Position numbers and translations under genes: made by a program. A DNA stretch of 64,000 nucleotides from Cellulomonas fimi (GTDB taxonomy: Bacteria; Actinomycetota; Actinomycetes; Actinomycetales; Cellulomonadaceae): NCBI RefSeq assembly GCF_028527925.1, contig NZ_JAPESW010000002.1, forward strand, positions 62,001 through 126,000. Reading direction: 5' to 3'. The notes under the pieces were generated by a model, which did no database searches, was not told the DNA's origin, and was given only the letters and a program-made list of their open reading frames with translations. Positions 1 through 8,018 of the stretch are shown one piece after another (the first letter of the stretch is position 1; each line of letters starts with the position of its first letter).

Positions 1-769
1 CCTGCACGACGTAGAGGACGACCGCGCCGAGGGCCACCGCGCTGCACCCGACGAAGAGCTCGCCCACGTCGACCGTCCGACCCGTGAGGTCCGCGACGTC
101 GGCCGCGAGCGCGTGCAGCCGGTCGCGGTACGACCCGACCAGCCAGGCCGCCGCGCCGGCGAGCAGCCCGACGACGAGCAGGGCGTTGCGGCGGACCGCG
201 CGCCCCGGGGAGACCCAGTGCCACCCCGCGTACTCGGGCTCGGGCGCCGGGTGCTGCGGGCCGTCCCACCAGCGGTCGCTCGGGTCGTCGGGCTGCGGCC
301 GTGCGTCGGCGTCGTCGCGGGAGGGGTGCGGGCGCGGTGCGGGCCGCGGCCGGTCGAGCGACCCGCCGGACGCGAGCAGCGCGGTCGCGCGGTCGAGCAC
401 CTCGGAGGCCGCGTGGTTCGCGGGCGTGAGGGCGCCCGCCAGGTCGAACGTGAACAGCACCATCGCGTGCCGGTCGGCGTACTCGACCGCCTCGTCCGAG
501 TACCCGGGACCGGTGAAGAACCACAGCTCGAGGTCGGTGCGGTCGGCGCGGGCGCCGTAGAGCCGTTGCAGGTCCGGGCGTCCCGCACGACCGCCGCGGA
601 ACTTGACCTGGGCGAGCGCGTGGCGGGCGGTGACGTCGAGGCCGCCGTCGGCGCCGCGTCCGGGGTTGGCGCTCGCATCGGGGTGGCCGAGCTGGCGCAT
701 GTGGTGCGCGGCCATCTCCTCCGCCTCGCGCGGGGTCAGGACGTGCCGGCCGGGCACCCACTCGCTCAC
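1..769 (-). CDS. Mrr-like restriction endonuclease with C-terminal membrane segments (partial)
   Basis: The gene reads leftwards and is cut by the window start, so its C-terminus is missing. The N-terminal ~85 residues look like the Mrr/PD-(D/E)xK nuclease fold: GADGGLDV around residues 39-46 supplies the acidic residue (D45) and AQVKF supplies the Q54-x-K56 pair. A Pro/Asp-rich linker follows, then at least two hydrophobic segments (about residues 190-205 and 230-255), so the nuclease head is probably tethered to the membrane. Such Mrr-like membrane proteins are common in actinobacteria and their role (restriction of foreign DNA or DNA turnover) is usually unproven. The GTG start at 769 has no Shine-Dalgarno but lies 8 nt after a TAGCCT -10 box, which suggests a leaderless mRNA. 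It is divergent from recC. Confidence 0.7.
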   Translation of the reverse strand, partial: MSEWVPGRHVLTPREAEEMAAHHMRQLGHPDASANPGRGADGGLDVTARHALAQVKFRGGRAGRPDLQRLYGARADRTDLELWFFTGPGYSDEAVEYADRHAMVLFTFDLAGALTPANHAASEVLDRATALLASGGSLDRPRPAPRPHPSRDDADARPQPDDPSDRWWDGPQHPAPEPEYAGWHWVSPGRAVRRNALLVVGLLAGAAAWLVGSYRDRLHALAADVADLTGRTVDVGELFVGCSAVALGAVVLYVVQ

Positions 770-783
770 GAGGCAGGAGGCTA
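770..783 (-). promoter_or_regulatory. -10 box of a probable leaderless promoter for the Mrr-like gene
   Basis: On the minus strand TAGCCT (783 to 778) fits the actinobacterial TAnnnT -10 consensus and ends 8 nt before the GTG start at 769. There is no GGAGG-like sequence in front of that GTG, so transcription probably starts at or next to the start codon. No clear -35 element is visible. This is inference from spacing. Confidence 0.45.
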
Positions 784-1005
784 GCGAACGGTCCCGACAA
801 GTCCGGCATCCCGCCGGCGGGGCCGGCGGAGGTCGCGCACGGGTCGACGGGTGCGGGCCGCGGTCCGGTCGGCGGAGGGCCCGAGGTCCGGTCGGCCGAG
901 TCGTCCGCGGGGACGGGCTGCGGTTGCCGAGCCGCCCACAGCCCGGCGGCGGGCAGGCGTCTCCCCAGGTCAGGCGGAGCGTCGGCGGGTGTCGGGCGCG
1001 GCCGC

Positions 1006-1011
1006 TAGCGT
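1006..1011 (+). promoter_or_regulatory. -10 box of a probable leaderless promoter for recC
   Basis: TAGCGT ends 7 nt before the chosen recC GTG (1019) and no Shine-Dalgarno precedes that GTG. The same hexamer and spacing recur at other genes in this window. No convincing -35 is seen. The intergenic region 770-1018 is thus a divergent promoter region for the Mrr-like gene and recBCD. Confidence 0.45.
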
Positions 1012-1018
1012 GACGGCC

Positions 1019-4000
1019 GTGGAGGGGACCAGGACGGCCGGCGCGCTGCGCGTGCACGTCGCGGAGCGCAGCGACGTGCTCGTCGACGCGCTCGCGTCGG
1101 TGCTCGCGCAGGCGCCGCCCGACCCGTTCGCGCCCGACGTCGTGCTGGTCCCGACGCGCGGCGTGGAGCGGTGGGTCGCGCAGCGCCTGTCGCACCAGCT
1201 CGGCGCGGGACCGGACGGTGACGGCATCTGCGCGAACGTCCGCTTCTCCTCCCCCGCCCGTGCGGTGTCCGACGTGCTCGCGCGCGTGCTCGGGGTGTCG
1301 CCCGACGACGACCCCTGGGCGCCCGAGCGTGTCGCGTGGCACGTGCTCGGCGTCCTCGACGACGCCCGCGACGACCCCCGGCTCGTGACGCCCGTCGGCC
1401 ACCTCGGGGACCCGCACGACGACGTCCGCCAGGGCCGGCGCCTGCGGCTCGCGCAGCGGCTCGCCGGGCTGCTCGCCTCGTACGACGCGCAGCGGCCCGA
1501 CGTCGTGCGCGCCTGGGCGCAGGGCCGGGACGAGGACGGCACCGGAGCACCCCTGCCGGCCGACCTCGCGTGGCAGGCGCACCTCTGGCGGCTCGTGCGG
1601 GAGCGCGTCGGTGCGCCGTCGCCCGCGCAGCGTCTCGACGACGCGCTCGCGGCGCTGACCGCCGACCCGGAGATCGTCGACCTCCCCCGACGGCTCTCGG
1701 TGCTCGGAGCCACGCGTCTGCCCGACGCGCACGTGCGGGTCCTGTCCGCGCTCGCACGGCACCGGGACGTGCACCTGTGGCTGCCGCACCCGTCGCTCAC
1801 GCTGTGGCGCGAGGTCGCGGACGTCGCGCCGACCGACCCGCACCGGCGCGCGCTGCCCGTCGTCGCGTCGCACCCGCTGCTCGCGTCGATGGCGGGCGAC
1901 GCGGTCGAGCTCCAGGTCCGGCTGGCGCCGCTCGCGCCCGTCGTGTCGTTGCACGGCGCCCCCGCACCGCCCGCGACCGTGCTGGGCGCGCTCCAGGCCA
2001 GGATCCGCGCCGACGCGGCTGCGGGACCGCGCGAGCAGGTCGACCCCGACGACCGGACCGTGCAGGTGCACGCGTGCCACGGCCGTCACCGGCAGGTCGA
2101 GGTGCTCCGCGAGGCCGTGCTCGGGCTGCTCGCCGACGACCCGACGCTCGAGCCGCGGGACGTCGTCGTGATGTGCCCGGACGTCGAGGCGTTCGCCCCG
2201 CTCGTGTCGGCCACGTTCGGCGACACCGGACCGGCGGTCTCCGGCGGGGAGCACCCGGGCCGCGGTCTGCGCGTCCGCGTCGCCGACCGTGCCCCCGCGC
2301 GCGCCAACCCGCTGCTCACGTTCGTCGCGACCCTGCTGGAGCTCGCGGGCTCGCGCGTGACGGCCTCCGCCGTGGTCGACCTCGCGGGCCTCGAACCCGT
2401 GCGGCGCAGGTTCGCGCTCGACGACGTCGCGCTCGACCGGCTGCGGTCCTGGGCGCTGCAGGCGGGCGTGCGCTGGGGCGAGGACGTGACGCGGCGCGAG
2501 CGCTACCGACTCGGCACGGTGGCGCAGGGCACGTGGGCGGGCGCGCTCGACCGCCTGCTCCTCGGCGTCGCGATGGCCGAGGAGGACCAGCGCTACGTCG
2601 GCGCGGTGCTGCCCGTGGACGACGTCGACAGCACCGACGTCGACCTGGTCGGCCGTGTCGCGGAGCTGCTCGACCGGCTCACCGGCGTGCTGCACGAGCT
2701 CGACGGCACGCGGGCCGCCGGCGCCTGGATCGACACGGTCGAGCGTGCGCTGCGGCTGCTCACGGACGTGGCACCGCAGGACCGCTGGCAGCAGGTGGAG
2801 GCCGCTCGCGTGCTCGGCGAGGTCCGGCTCACGGCCGACCGCGACGTGCGCGACCTGCGGCTCCCGGACCTGGTCGCGCTGCTCGAGCCGCACCTGCGCG
2901 GCCGGCCCACGCGTGCCGGCTTCCGCACCGGCGCGCTGACCGTGTGCTCGCTCGAGCCGATGCGTGCGGTCCCCCACCGCGTCGTCGTGCTGCTCGGCAT
3001 CGACGACGGCGTGTTCCCCCGCGGCAGCGGCCGCGACGGCGACGACCTGCTCGCGCGCGACCCGCTCGTCGGCGAGCGCGACAGGCGCACCGAGGACCGG
3101 CGCCTGTTCCTCGACGCGGTCACGAGCGCGACCGAGCACCTCGTCGTGCTGCACTCGGGGGCCGACGAGCGCACGGGGGCACCGCGGCCACCCGCCGTGC
3201 CCGTCGGCGAGCTGCTCGACGCCCTCGACGCCGCCGTCGACCTCGGCGACGGCCGGGACGCGCGTGCGCACCTCGTCGTGCACCACCCGCTGCAGACGGT
3301 GGACGAGCGCAACTTCGTCGCGGGCGCGCTCGGTCGTCCGGCGCCCTTCAGCTTCGACGCGCTCGATCTCGCCGCCGCACGTGCCGGCCGCGGCGAGCGT
3401 GTCGCTCGCGGCGCGTTCGTGCCCGAGCCGCTGCCGCCCGCCGAGCCCGTCGACGACGTCGGCGACCTGGCCGAGATCCTCACCCACCCCGTCCGCGCGT
3501 TCGTGCGCCGCCGGCTGCGCGCGGTGCCCCCGCGGGAGGCCGAGCAGCTCGACGACCGGCTGCCGCTCGAGCTCGACCCGCTCGAGCGCTGGGACGTCGG
3601 GCGTCGGCTGCTCGAGGCCACCCTCGACGGGGCGACGCTCGACGACGCGGTCGCGGCCGAACGACGTCGCGGGCACGTGCCGCCCGGGACGCTGGGCGGG
3701 ACGACGCTCGCCGGCGTCGCAGAGTCCGTGCGGCCGCTGCTCGACGCCGTCGGCACCTGGCGCGTCGGCGAGGCCCGCACGCGGGACGTGCGCCTCTCCC
3801 TGCCCGGCGGTCGCTCGCTCGCGGGGACCGTCGGCCCGTTCCACGACGACGCGCTGGTGACCGCCGTCTACTCCCGGCTCGCCCCGAAGCACCGGCTGCG
3901 CGCCTGGGTGCTGCTCCTCGCGGCGGCAGCGGACGACAGGTCCGACGCGGCCACCCTGACGGCGGTGACCGTCGGGCGCGGGCCCGGTGGCGGGGCGCGG

Positions 4001-4411
4001 GTGTCGGAGCTCCGGTCGCCCGGTCGCGCGGAGGCGGCGTCGATCCTCGCCGACCTCGCCGACCTGGCCGACGCCGCGCTGCGCGAACCCCTGCCGCTGC
4101 CGCTCGCGACCAGCGCCGCGTACGGGCACGCCCGGTGGTCCGACCAGACGGCCGAGGACGCGCTCGCCGCCGCGCGCAAGGAGCTCGGCACGCTGGACGA
4201 CAGCCGCAACGGACGCGGCGGCTTCGAGGTCGCCGAGACGTCTCACGCGCTCGTCTGGGGCGAGGGTTTCACGCTCGACGCCATCGCAGGCGTGCCGTCG
4301 ACGGCCGACGCCACGCGGTGGCCCGACGACCCGACCCGGTTCGGCGCGCTGTCACGGACGCTCTGGGACCCGATGCTCACGCACGAGACGATCTCGATGG
4401 TGGTCGCATGA
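1019..4411 (+). CDS. recC: RecBCD enzyme subunit RecC (exonuclease V gamma)
   Basis: The product is about 1130 residues, the usual RecC length. It begins with the typical LRVHVAERSDVLVDAL segment, followed by VPTRGVERWVAQRLS, the N-terminal conserved block of RecC. RecC is the Chi-recognising, non-catalytic subunit of the RecBCD helicase-nuclease that processes double-strand breaks. The reading frame stays open upstream to 851, but that region is Arg/Pro-rich and unlike RecC. The GTG at 1019 is chosen because RecC homology begins directly after it and a TAGCGT -10 lies 7 nt upstream. The stop overlaps the recB start (ATGA at 4408-4411), and recD follows in the same way, so recC-recB-recD is one translationally coupled operon. 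Confidence 0.93.
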   Translation: MEGTRTAGALRVHVAERSDVLVDALASVLAQAPPDPFAPDVVLVPTRGVERWVAQRLSHQLGAGPDGDGICANVRFSSPARAVSDVLARVLGVSPDDDPWAPERVAWHVLGVLDDARDDPRLVTPVGHLGDPHDDVRQGRRLRLAQRLAGLLASYDAQRPDVVRAWAQGRDEDGTGAPLPADLAWQAHLWRLVRERVGAPSPAQRLDDALAALTADPEIVDLPRRLSVLGATRLPDAHVRVLSALARHRDVHLWLPHPSLTLWREVADVAPTDPHRRALPVVASHPLLASMAGDAVELQVRLAPLAPVVSLHGAPAPPATVLGALQARIRADAAAGPREQVDPDDRTVQVHACHGRHRQVEVLREAVLGLLADDPTLEPRDVVVMCPDVEAFAPLVSATFGDTGPAVSGGEHPGRGLRVRVADRAPARANPLLTFVATLLELAGSRVTASAVVDLAGLEPVRRRFALDDVALDRLRSWALQAGVRWGEDVTRRERYRLGTVAQGTWAGALDRLLLGVAMAEEDQRYVGAVLPVDDVDSTDVDLVGRVAELLDRLTGVLHELDGTRAAGAWIDTVERALRLLTDVAPQDRWQQVEAARVLGEVRLTADRDVRDLRLPDLVALLEPHLRGRPTRAGFRTGALTVCSLEPMRAVPHRVVVLLGIDDGVFPRGSGRDGDDLLARDPLVGERDRRTEDRRLFLDAVTSATEHLVVLHSGADERTGAPRPPAVPVGELLDALDAAVDLGDGRDARAHLVVHHPLQTVDERNFVAGALGRPAPFSFDALDLAAARAGRGERVARGAFVPEPLPPAEPVDDVGDLAEILTHPVRAFVRRRLRAVPPREAEQLDDRLPLELDPLERWDVGRRLLEATLDGATLDDAVAAERRRGHVPPGTLGGTTLAGVAESVRPLLDAVGTWRVGEARTRDVRLSLPGGRSLAGTVGPFHDDALVTAVYSRLAPKHRLRAWVLLLAAAADDRSDAATLTAVTVGRGPGGGARVSELRSPGRAEAASILADLADLADAALREPLPLPLATSAAYGHARWSDQTAEDALAAARKELGTLDDSRNGRGGFEVAETSHALVWGEGFTLDAIAGVPSTADATRWPDDPTRFGALSRTLWDPMLTHETISMVVA

Positions 4412-7400
4412 GCCGCCTGTTCGACGTCTGCGGCCCGCTGCCGACCGGGACGGTCGTGCTCGAGGCGAGCGCGGGGACCGGCAAGACGACGACGATCGCG
4501 TCGCTCGCCGCGCGGTACGTGGCGGAGGGCGTCGCCCGGCTGCCGGAGCTCATGCTCGTCACGTTCGGCCGTGCCGCGACCGCCGAGCTCCGCGACCGCG
4601 TGCGCGGGCGGCTCGTCGAGGTCGAGCGCGCGCTGCGCGACCCCGCGGCGGCCGCGTCGGGCGACGAGGTCGTGCGGCACCTCGCGACGACCGGCTCCGC
4701 CGAGCTCGCGCTGCGGAGGTCCCGGCTCGCGCGCGCCCTGTCGGAGGTCGACGCCGCGACCATCACGACCACGCACGGCTTCTGCCAGCAGATGCTGGCG
4801 GTGCTCGGCACCGTCGGCGACGTCGACCACGACGCGACGCTGCTGCCCGACGTCGCCGACCTCGAGGCGGAGGTCGTCGACGACCTCTACCTGCGCAAGT
4901 ACGCGGGCGCCGAGAGCGCCGTGCTCGACGTCGCGACGGCGCGGACCGTGGCCCGGGCCGCGGTCAGCGACCACGCGGCGACGCTCCAGCCGGACGACGC
5001 CGCCGCCGGCTCCGCCGCCCAGCACCGGTACGGCCTCGCACGTGCCGTCCGCGACGAGCTCGGTCGCCGCAAGCGCGCCCGCCGCGTCGTCGACTACGAC
5101 GACCTGCTCGTGCTGCTGCGCGACGCGCTCGCGCACCCGGTGACCGGCCCGGCCGCCGTCGAGCGGGTGCGGGGCCGCTACCGCGTGGTCATGGTCGACG
5201 AGTTCCAGGACACCGACCCGGTGCAGTGGGACATCCTGCGGCTCGCGTTCCACGGCAGCCGCACGCTGGTCCTCATCGGTGACCCGAAGCAGGCGATCTA
5301 CGCCTTCCGCGGGGCCGACGTCGCGACCTACCTGCGTGCGGCGCAGACCGGCGACGCCCAGACGCTGGGGCGCAACTGGCGGACCGACGGGCCGGTCATC
5401 GACGGACTCGCACCGATCCTGCGCGGTGCCGCGCTCGGCGACCCGCGCATCGTCGTGCACCCCGTGACGGCCGCCCGCACCGGACGCCGGCTCGACGGCG
5501 GACCGCCCGTCGTGCTGCGGCAGGTCACGCGCGACGCGGTGGGCGCCACTCCCGGCAAGCAGCCGGCGGTCGGCAAGGTGCGCGAGCTCGTCTACCGCGA
5601 CGTCGCCGCCCAGGTCGTGCGCACGCTCGAGCAGACGCGGCTCACCGACGCCCCGGGAGGGACGACGCGACCCGTCCGGCCCGCCGACGTCGCGGTGCTC
5701 GTGCGCACCAACGCCGAGGCGCTCGCGGTCCACGGCGCGATCGTCGGTGCGGGCGTCCCCGCGGTCATCTCCGGGCTGGCCAGCGTCTTCGGCAGCGCAT
5801 CGGCGACCGACTGGCTCACCCTCCTGACCGCGCTGACCCGGCTGGCGGACAGCCGCACCGTCGCGGCCGCGGCGCTCACGCCGTTCGTCGGCTGGGACGC
5901 CACGCGACTCGCGCTCGCGAGCGACGACGACCTCGACGCGCTCGCCGACCTCGTGCGCGGGTGGGCGCACGTGCTCGACGAGCACGGTGTCGCCGCCCTC
6001 CTGGAGGCCACCGCCGCGGCGGGGCTGCGCGAGCGGCTGCTGCGCGGACCCGACGGCGAGCGGCGGCTGACGGACCTGCGGCACGTCGCCGAGGCCCTGC
6101 ACGAGGCCGCGCTCGACGGCGGGCTCGGCGCGTCGGCCCTCACCGAGTGGCTGCGGGCACGCATCGACGAGGCCGCCGTCGACTACGCCGAGGAGCGCAG
6201 CCGCCGGCTCGAGACCGACTCCGCGGCCGTGCAGGTCATCACCGTGCACGCGAGCAAGGGCCTGCAGTTCCCCGTCGTGCTCGTGCCGTTCGCGTGGAAC
6301 CGGTGGTCGCCACGCTCGCCGGAGATCCTGCGGTTCCACCAGGACGACGAGCGCGTGCTCCACGTCGGCGGCCCGGGCAGCCCCGGCTACGCCGACGCCC
6401 TCGCGCGGCACGAGGCCGACGAGTGCGGCGAGGACCTGCGGCTCGCGTACGTCGCGCTCACGCGCGCCCACTCGCAGGTGGTCCTGTGGTGGGCGCCGAG
6501 CGCCAACTCCTCGACATCGGCGCTCAGCCGTCTGCTGCTCGCGCCGCGCGACGACCACGGCACGCCCGCCGCACGGGTCACCGTGCCGAACGACGCCGCT
6601 GCGAGCGCACGGTTCGCGGCGCTCGCGGACTCCTCGGGCGGGACGCTCGTGCACGAGGTCGTCGACCGCGCCCCGGACACGGTGCGATGGCGTCCCTCCC
6701 TTCCGCCCGCCGCCGACCTCGGCGTCGCGGTGCTGGGTCGCGAGGTCGACCTCGGCTGGCGGCGCACGTCCTACTCCGGGCTGACCGCGCACGCTCACCA
6801 CGCGGGTGTCGGCGACGAGCCCGAGAACCCCGGGATCCAGGACGAGCCCGACGGCGACCCGACCGCCGCCGCCCGCGACGCCGCCGGGACGCTCGGCGCC
6901 GCCGGCACGATCGACGTCGACGCTGCGCTGCGCGGCGTGCCGTCGACCATGGCGGACCTTCCCGGCGGGACGGCGTTCGGCACCCTGACGCACGCCGTCC
7001 TCGAGCACGTCGACACGCACGCGGCCGACCTGCGCGCGGAGGTCGTCCAGGCCTGCCGCGCGACCGGGCTCGCCACCCCGCTCGGTGTCGCCCCGGAGGT
7101 GCTCGCCGACGCGCTCCTCCCGGCGCTGCACACACCGCTCGGGCCGCTCGCCGGCGGCCGCACCCTGGCCGACGTGGCCCCGGCGGACCGGCTCGCCGAG
7201 CTCGAGTTCGAGCTCCCCCTCGCCGGCGGCGACGAGATCGCCGAGCCCCGCGCAGCCGCCGGCGCGCAGTCCGGCCGTGAGGCGGCGAGTCACGCCACGG
7301 CCCACGGGCGCGAGGCCCGAGCGGACGGGCGTGACGGTCGAGGGGACGTGCGCGCCGCCGGCTCGCTCCATGACGTCGCGGACCTCCTGCGCCGGCACCT

Positions 7401-7884
7401 GCCGTCCGACGACCCGTTCTCCGGGTACGCCGACCGGCTCGACGGCGACCTCGCCGGGACGCGGCTGCGCGGCTACCTCACGGGCAGCATCGACGCCGTC
7501 CTGCGCGTGCCGGACGGGGACGGGCACCGGTACCTGGTCGTCGACTACAAGACGAACCGCCTCGCGCCGCACGACGAGCCGTTGACCACCTGGCACTACC
7601 GGCCGGACGCGCTGGTCCGCGCGATGACCGACTCGCACTACCCGCTGCAGCTGCTGCTGTACTCGGTCGCACTGCACCGCTACCTGCGGTGGCGCCTGCC
7701 CGGCTACTCCCCCGACCGGCACCTCGGCGGTGGCCTGTACCTGTTCGTCCGCGGCATGGTCGGGGCGAGCACCCCGGTCGTCGACGGCGTCCCGACCGGA
7801 GTCATGTCGTGGCGCCCTCCGCCGCCGCTCGTCGTCGCCCTCTCCGACCTCCTGGCCCACGGCCCCGGGGAGGTGGCGTCGTGA
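4408..7884 (+). CDS. recB: RecBCD enzyme subunit RecB (UvrD-type helicase with C-terminal nuclease)
   Basis: The product is 1158 residues. It has a Walker A motif EASAGTGKTT at residues 19-28, helicase motif II VDEFQD near residue 266, motif III-like GDPKQAIYAFRGAD, and motif V/VI elements including VITVHASKGLQFPVVLVP and LRLAYVALTRAHSQ. The C-terminal nuclease domain carries VVDYKTNR with D1046 and K1048 matching the RecB nuclease active site. RecB unwinds and degrades duplex DNA from breaks and loads RecA after Chi. An acidic, Ala-rich linker (about residues 810-990) joins helicase and nuclease parts. The start overlaps the recC stop, and the TGA overlaps the recD GTG at 7881-7884. Confidence 0.95.
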   Translation: MSRLFDVCGPLPTGTVVLEASAGTGKTTTIASLAARYVAEGVARLPELMLVTFGRAATAELRDRVRGRLVEVERALRDPAAAASGDEVVRHLATTGSAELALRRSRLARALSEVDAATITTTHGFCQQMLAVLGTVGDVDHDATLLPDVADLEAEVVDDLYLRKYAGAESAVLDVATARTVARAAVSDHAATLQPDDAAAGSAAQHRYGLARAVRDELGRRKRARRVVDYDDLLVLLRDALAHPVTGPAAVERVRGRYRVVMVDEFQDTDPVQWDILRLAFHGSRTLVLIGDPKQAIYAFRGADVATYLRAAQTGDAQTLGRNWRTDGPVIDGLAPILRGAALGDPRIVVHPVTAARTGRRLDGGPPVVLRQVTRDAVGATPGKQPAVGKVRELVYRDVAAQVVRTLEQTRLTDAPGGTTRPVRPADVAVLVRTNAEALAVHGAIVGAGVPAVISGLASVFGSASATDWLTLLTALTRLADSRTVAAAALTPFVGWDATRLALASDDDLDALADLVRGWAHVLDEHGVAALLEATAAAGLRERLLRGPDGERRLTDLRHVAEALHEAALDGGLGASALTEWLRARIDEAAVDYAEERSRRLETDSAAVQVITVHASKGLQFPVVLVPFAWNRWSPRSPEILRFHQDDERVLHVGGPGSPGYADALARHEADECGEDLRLAYVALTRAHSQVVLWWAPSANSSTSALSRLLLAPRDDHGTPAARVTVPNDAAASARFAALADSSGGTLVHEVVDRAPDTVRWRPSLPPAADLGVAVLGREVDLGWRRTSYSGLTAHAHHAGVGDEPENPGIQDEPDGDPTAAARDAAGTLGAAGTIDVDAALRGVPSTMADLPGGTAFGTLTHAVLEHVDTHAADLRAEVVQACRATGLATPLGVAPEVLADALLPALHTPLGPLAGGRTLADVAPADRLAELEFELPLAGGDEIAEPRAAAGAQSGREAASHATAHGREARADGRDGRGDVRAAGSLHDVADLLRRHLPSDDPFSGYADRLDGDLAGTRLRGYLTGSIDAVLRVPDGDGHRYLVVDYKTNRLAPHDEPLTTWHYRPDALVRAMTDSHYPLQLLLYSVALHRYLRWRLPGYSPDRHLGGGLYLFVRGMVGASTPVVDGVPTGVMSWRPPPPLVVALSDLLAHGPGEVAS

Positions 7885-8018
7885 GCGCGAGCGAGCCGGA
7901 GACGAGCGCTGTGAGGGGTGCAGGCGGGTCGGGGACGAGTGCTGCCGTGAGCGCGAGCGGGTCGGGCGCGAGTGCTGCGGTGAGCGCGAGCGGGTCGGAG
8001 ACGCGTGCTGCCGTGAGC
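7881..8018 (+). repeat. In-frame 30-36-bp tandem repeats at the recD N-terminus
   Basis: GTGAG-beginning units start at 7881, 7911, 7947, 7980 and 8013 (periods 30, 36, 33 and 33 bp). The clearest units share GTGAGCGCGAGCGGGTCGG followed by GTGCTGC. All spacings are multiples of three, so the reading frame is kept and the protein gains a Ser/Ala/Gly repeat of about 11 residues. Each unit places a GTG in frame, so several starts are possible. The unit count may vary between strains. Confidence 0.8.

Noticed and set aside
851-1018. N-terminal extension of RecC to the first in-frame ATG
   Set aside because: The extra 56 residues are Arg/Pro-rich and unlike RecC, and the promoter-like TAGCGT lies inside that stretch.
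4243-7860. A 1205-codon open frame on the minus strand opposite recC/recB
   Set aside because: It is the antisense shadow of recB in very GC-rich DNA: composition is Arg/Gly/Val/Asp without any domain, while the plus strand carries complete helicase and nuclease motifs.
7881-8018. Tandem repeats considered as a CRISPR array
   Set aside because: The units are contiguous, without unique spacers, in frame with recD, and there are no cas genes.
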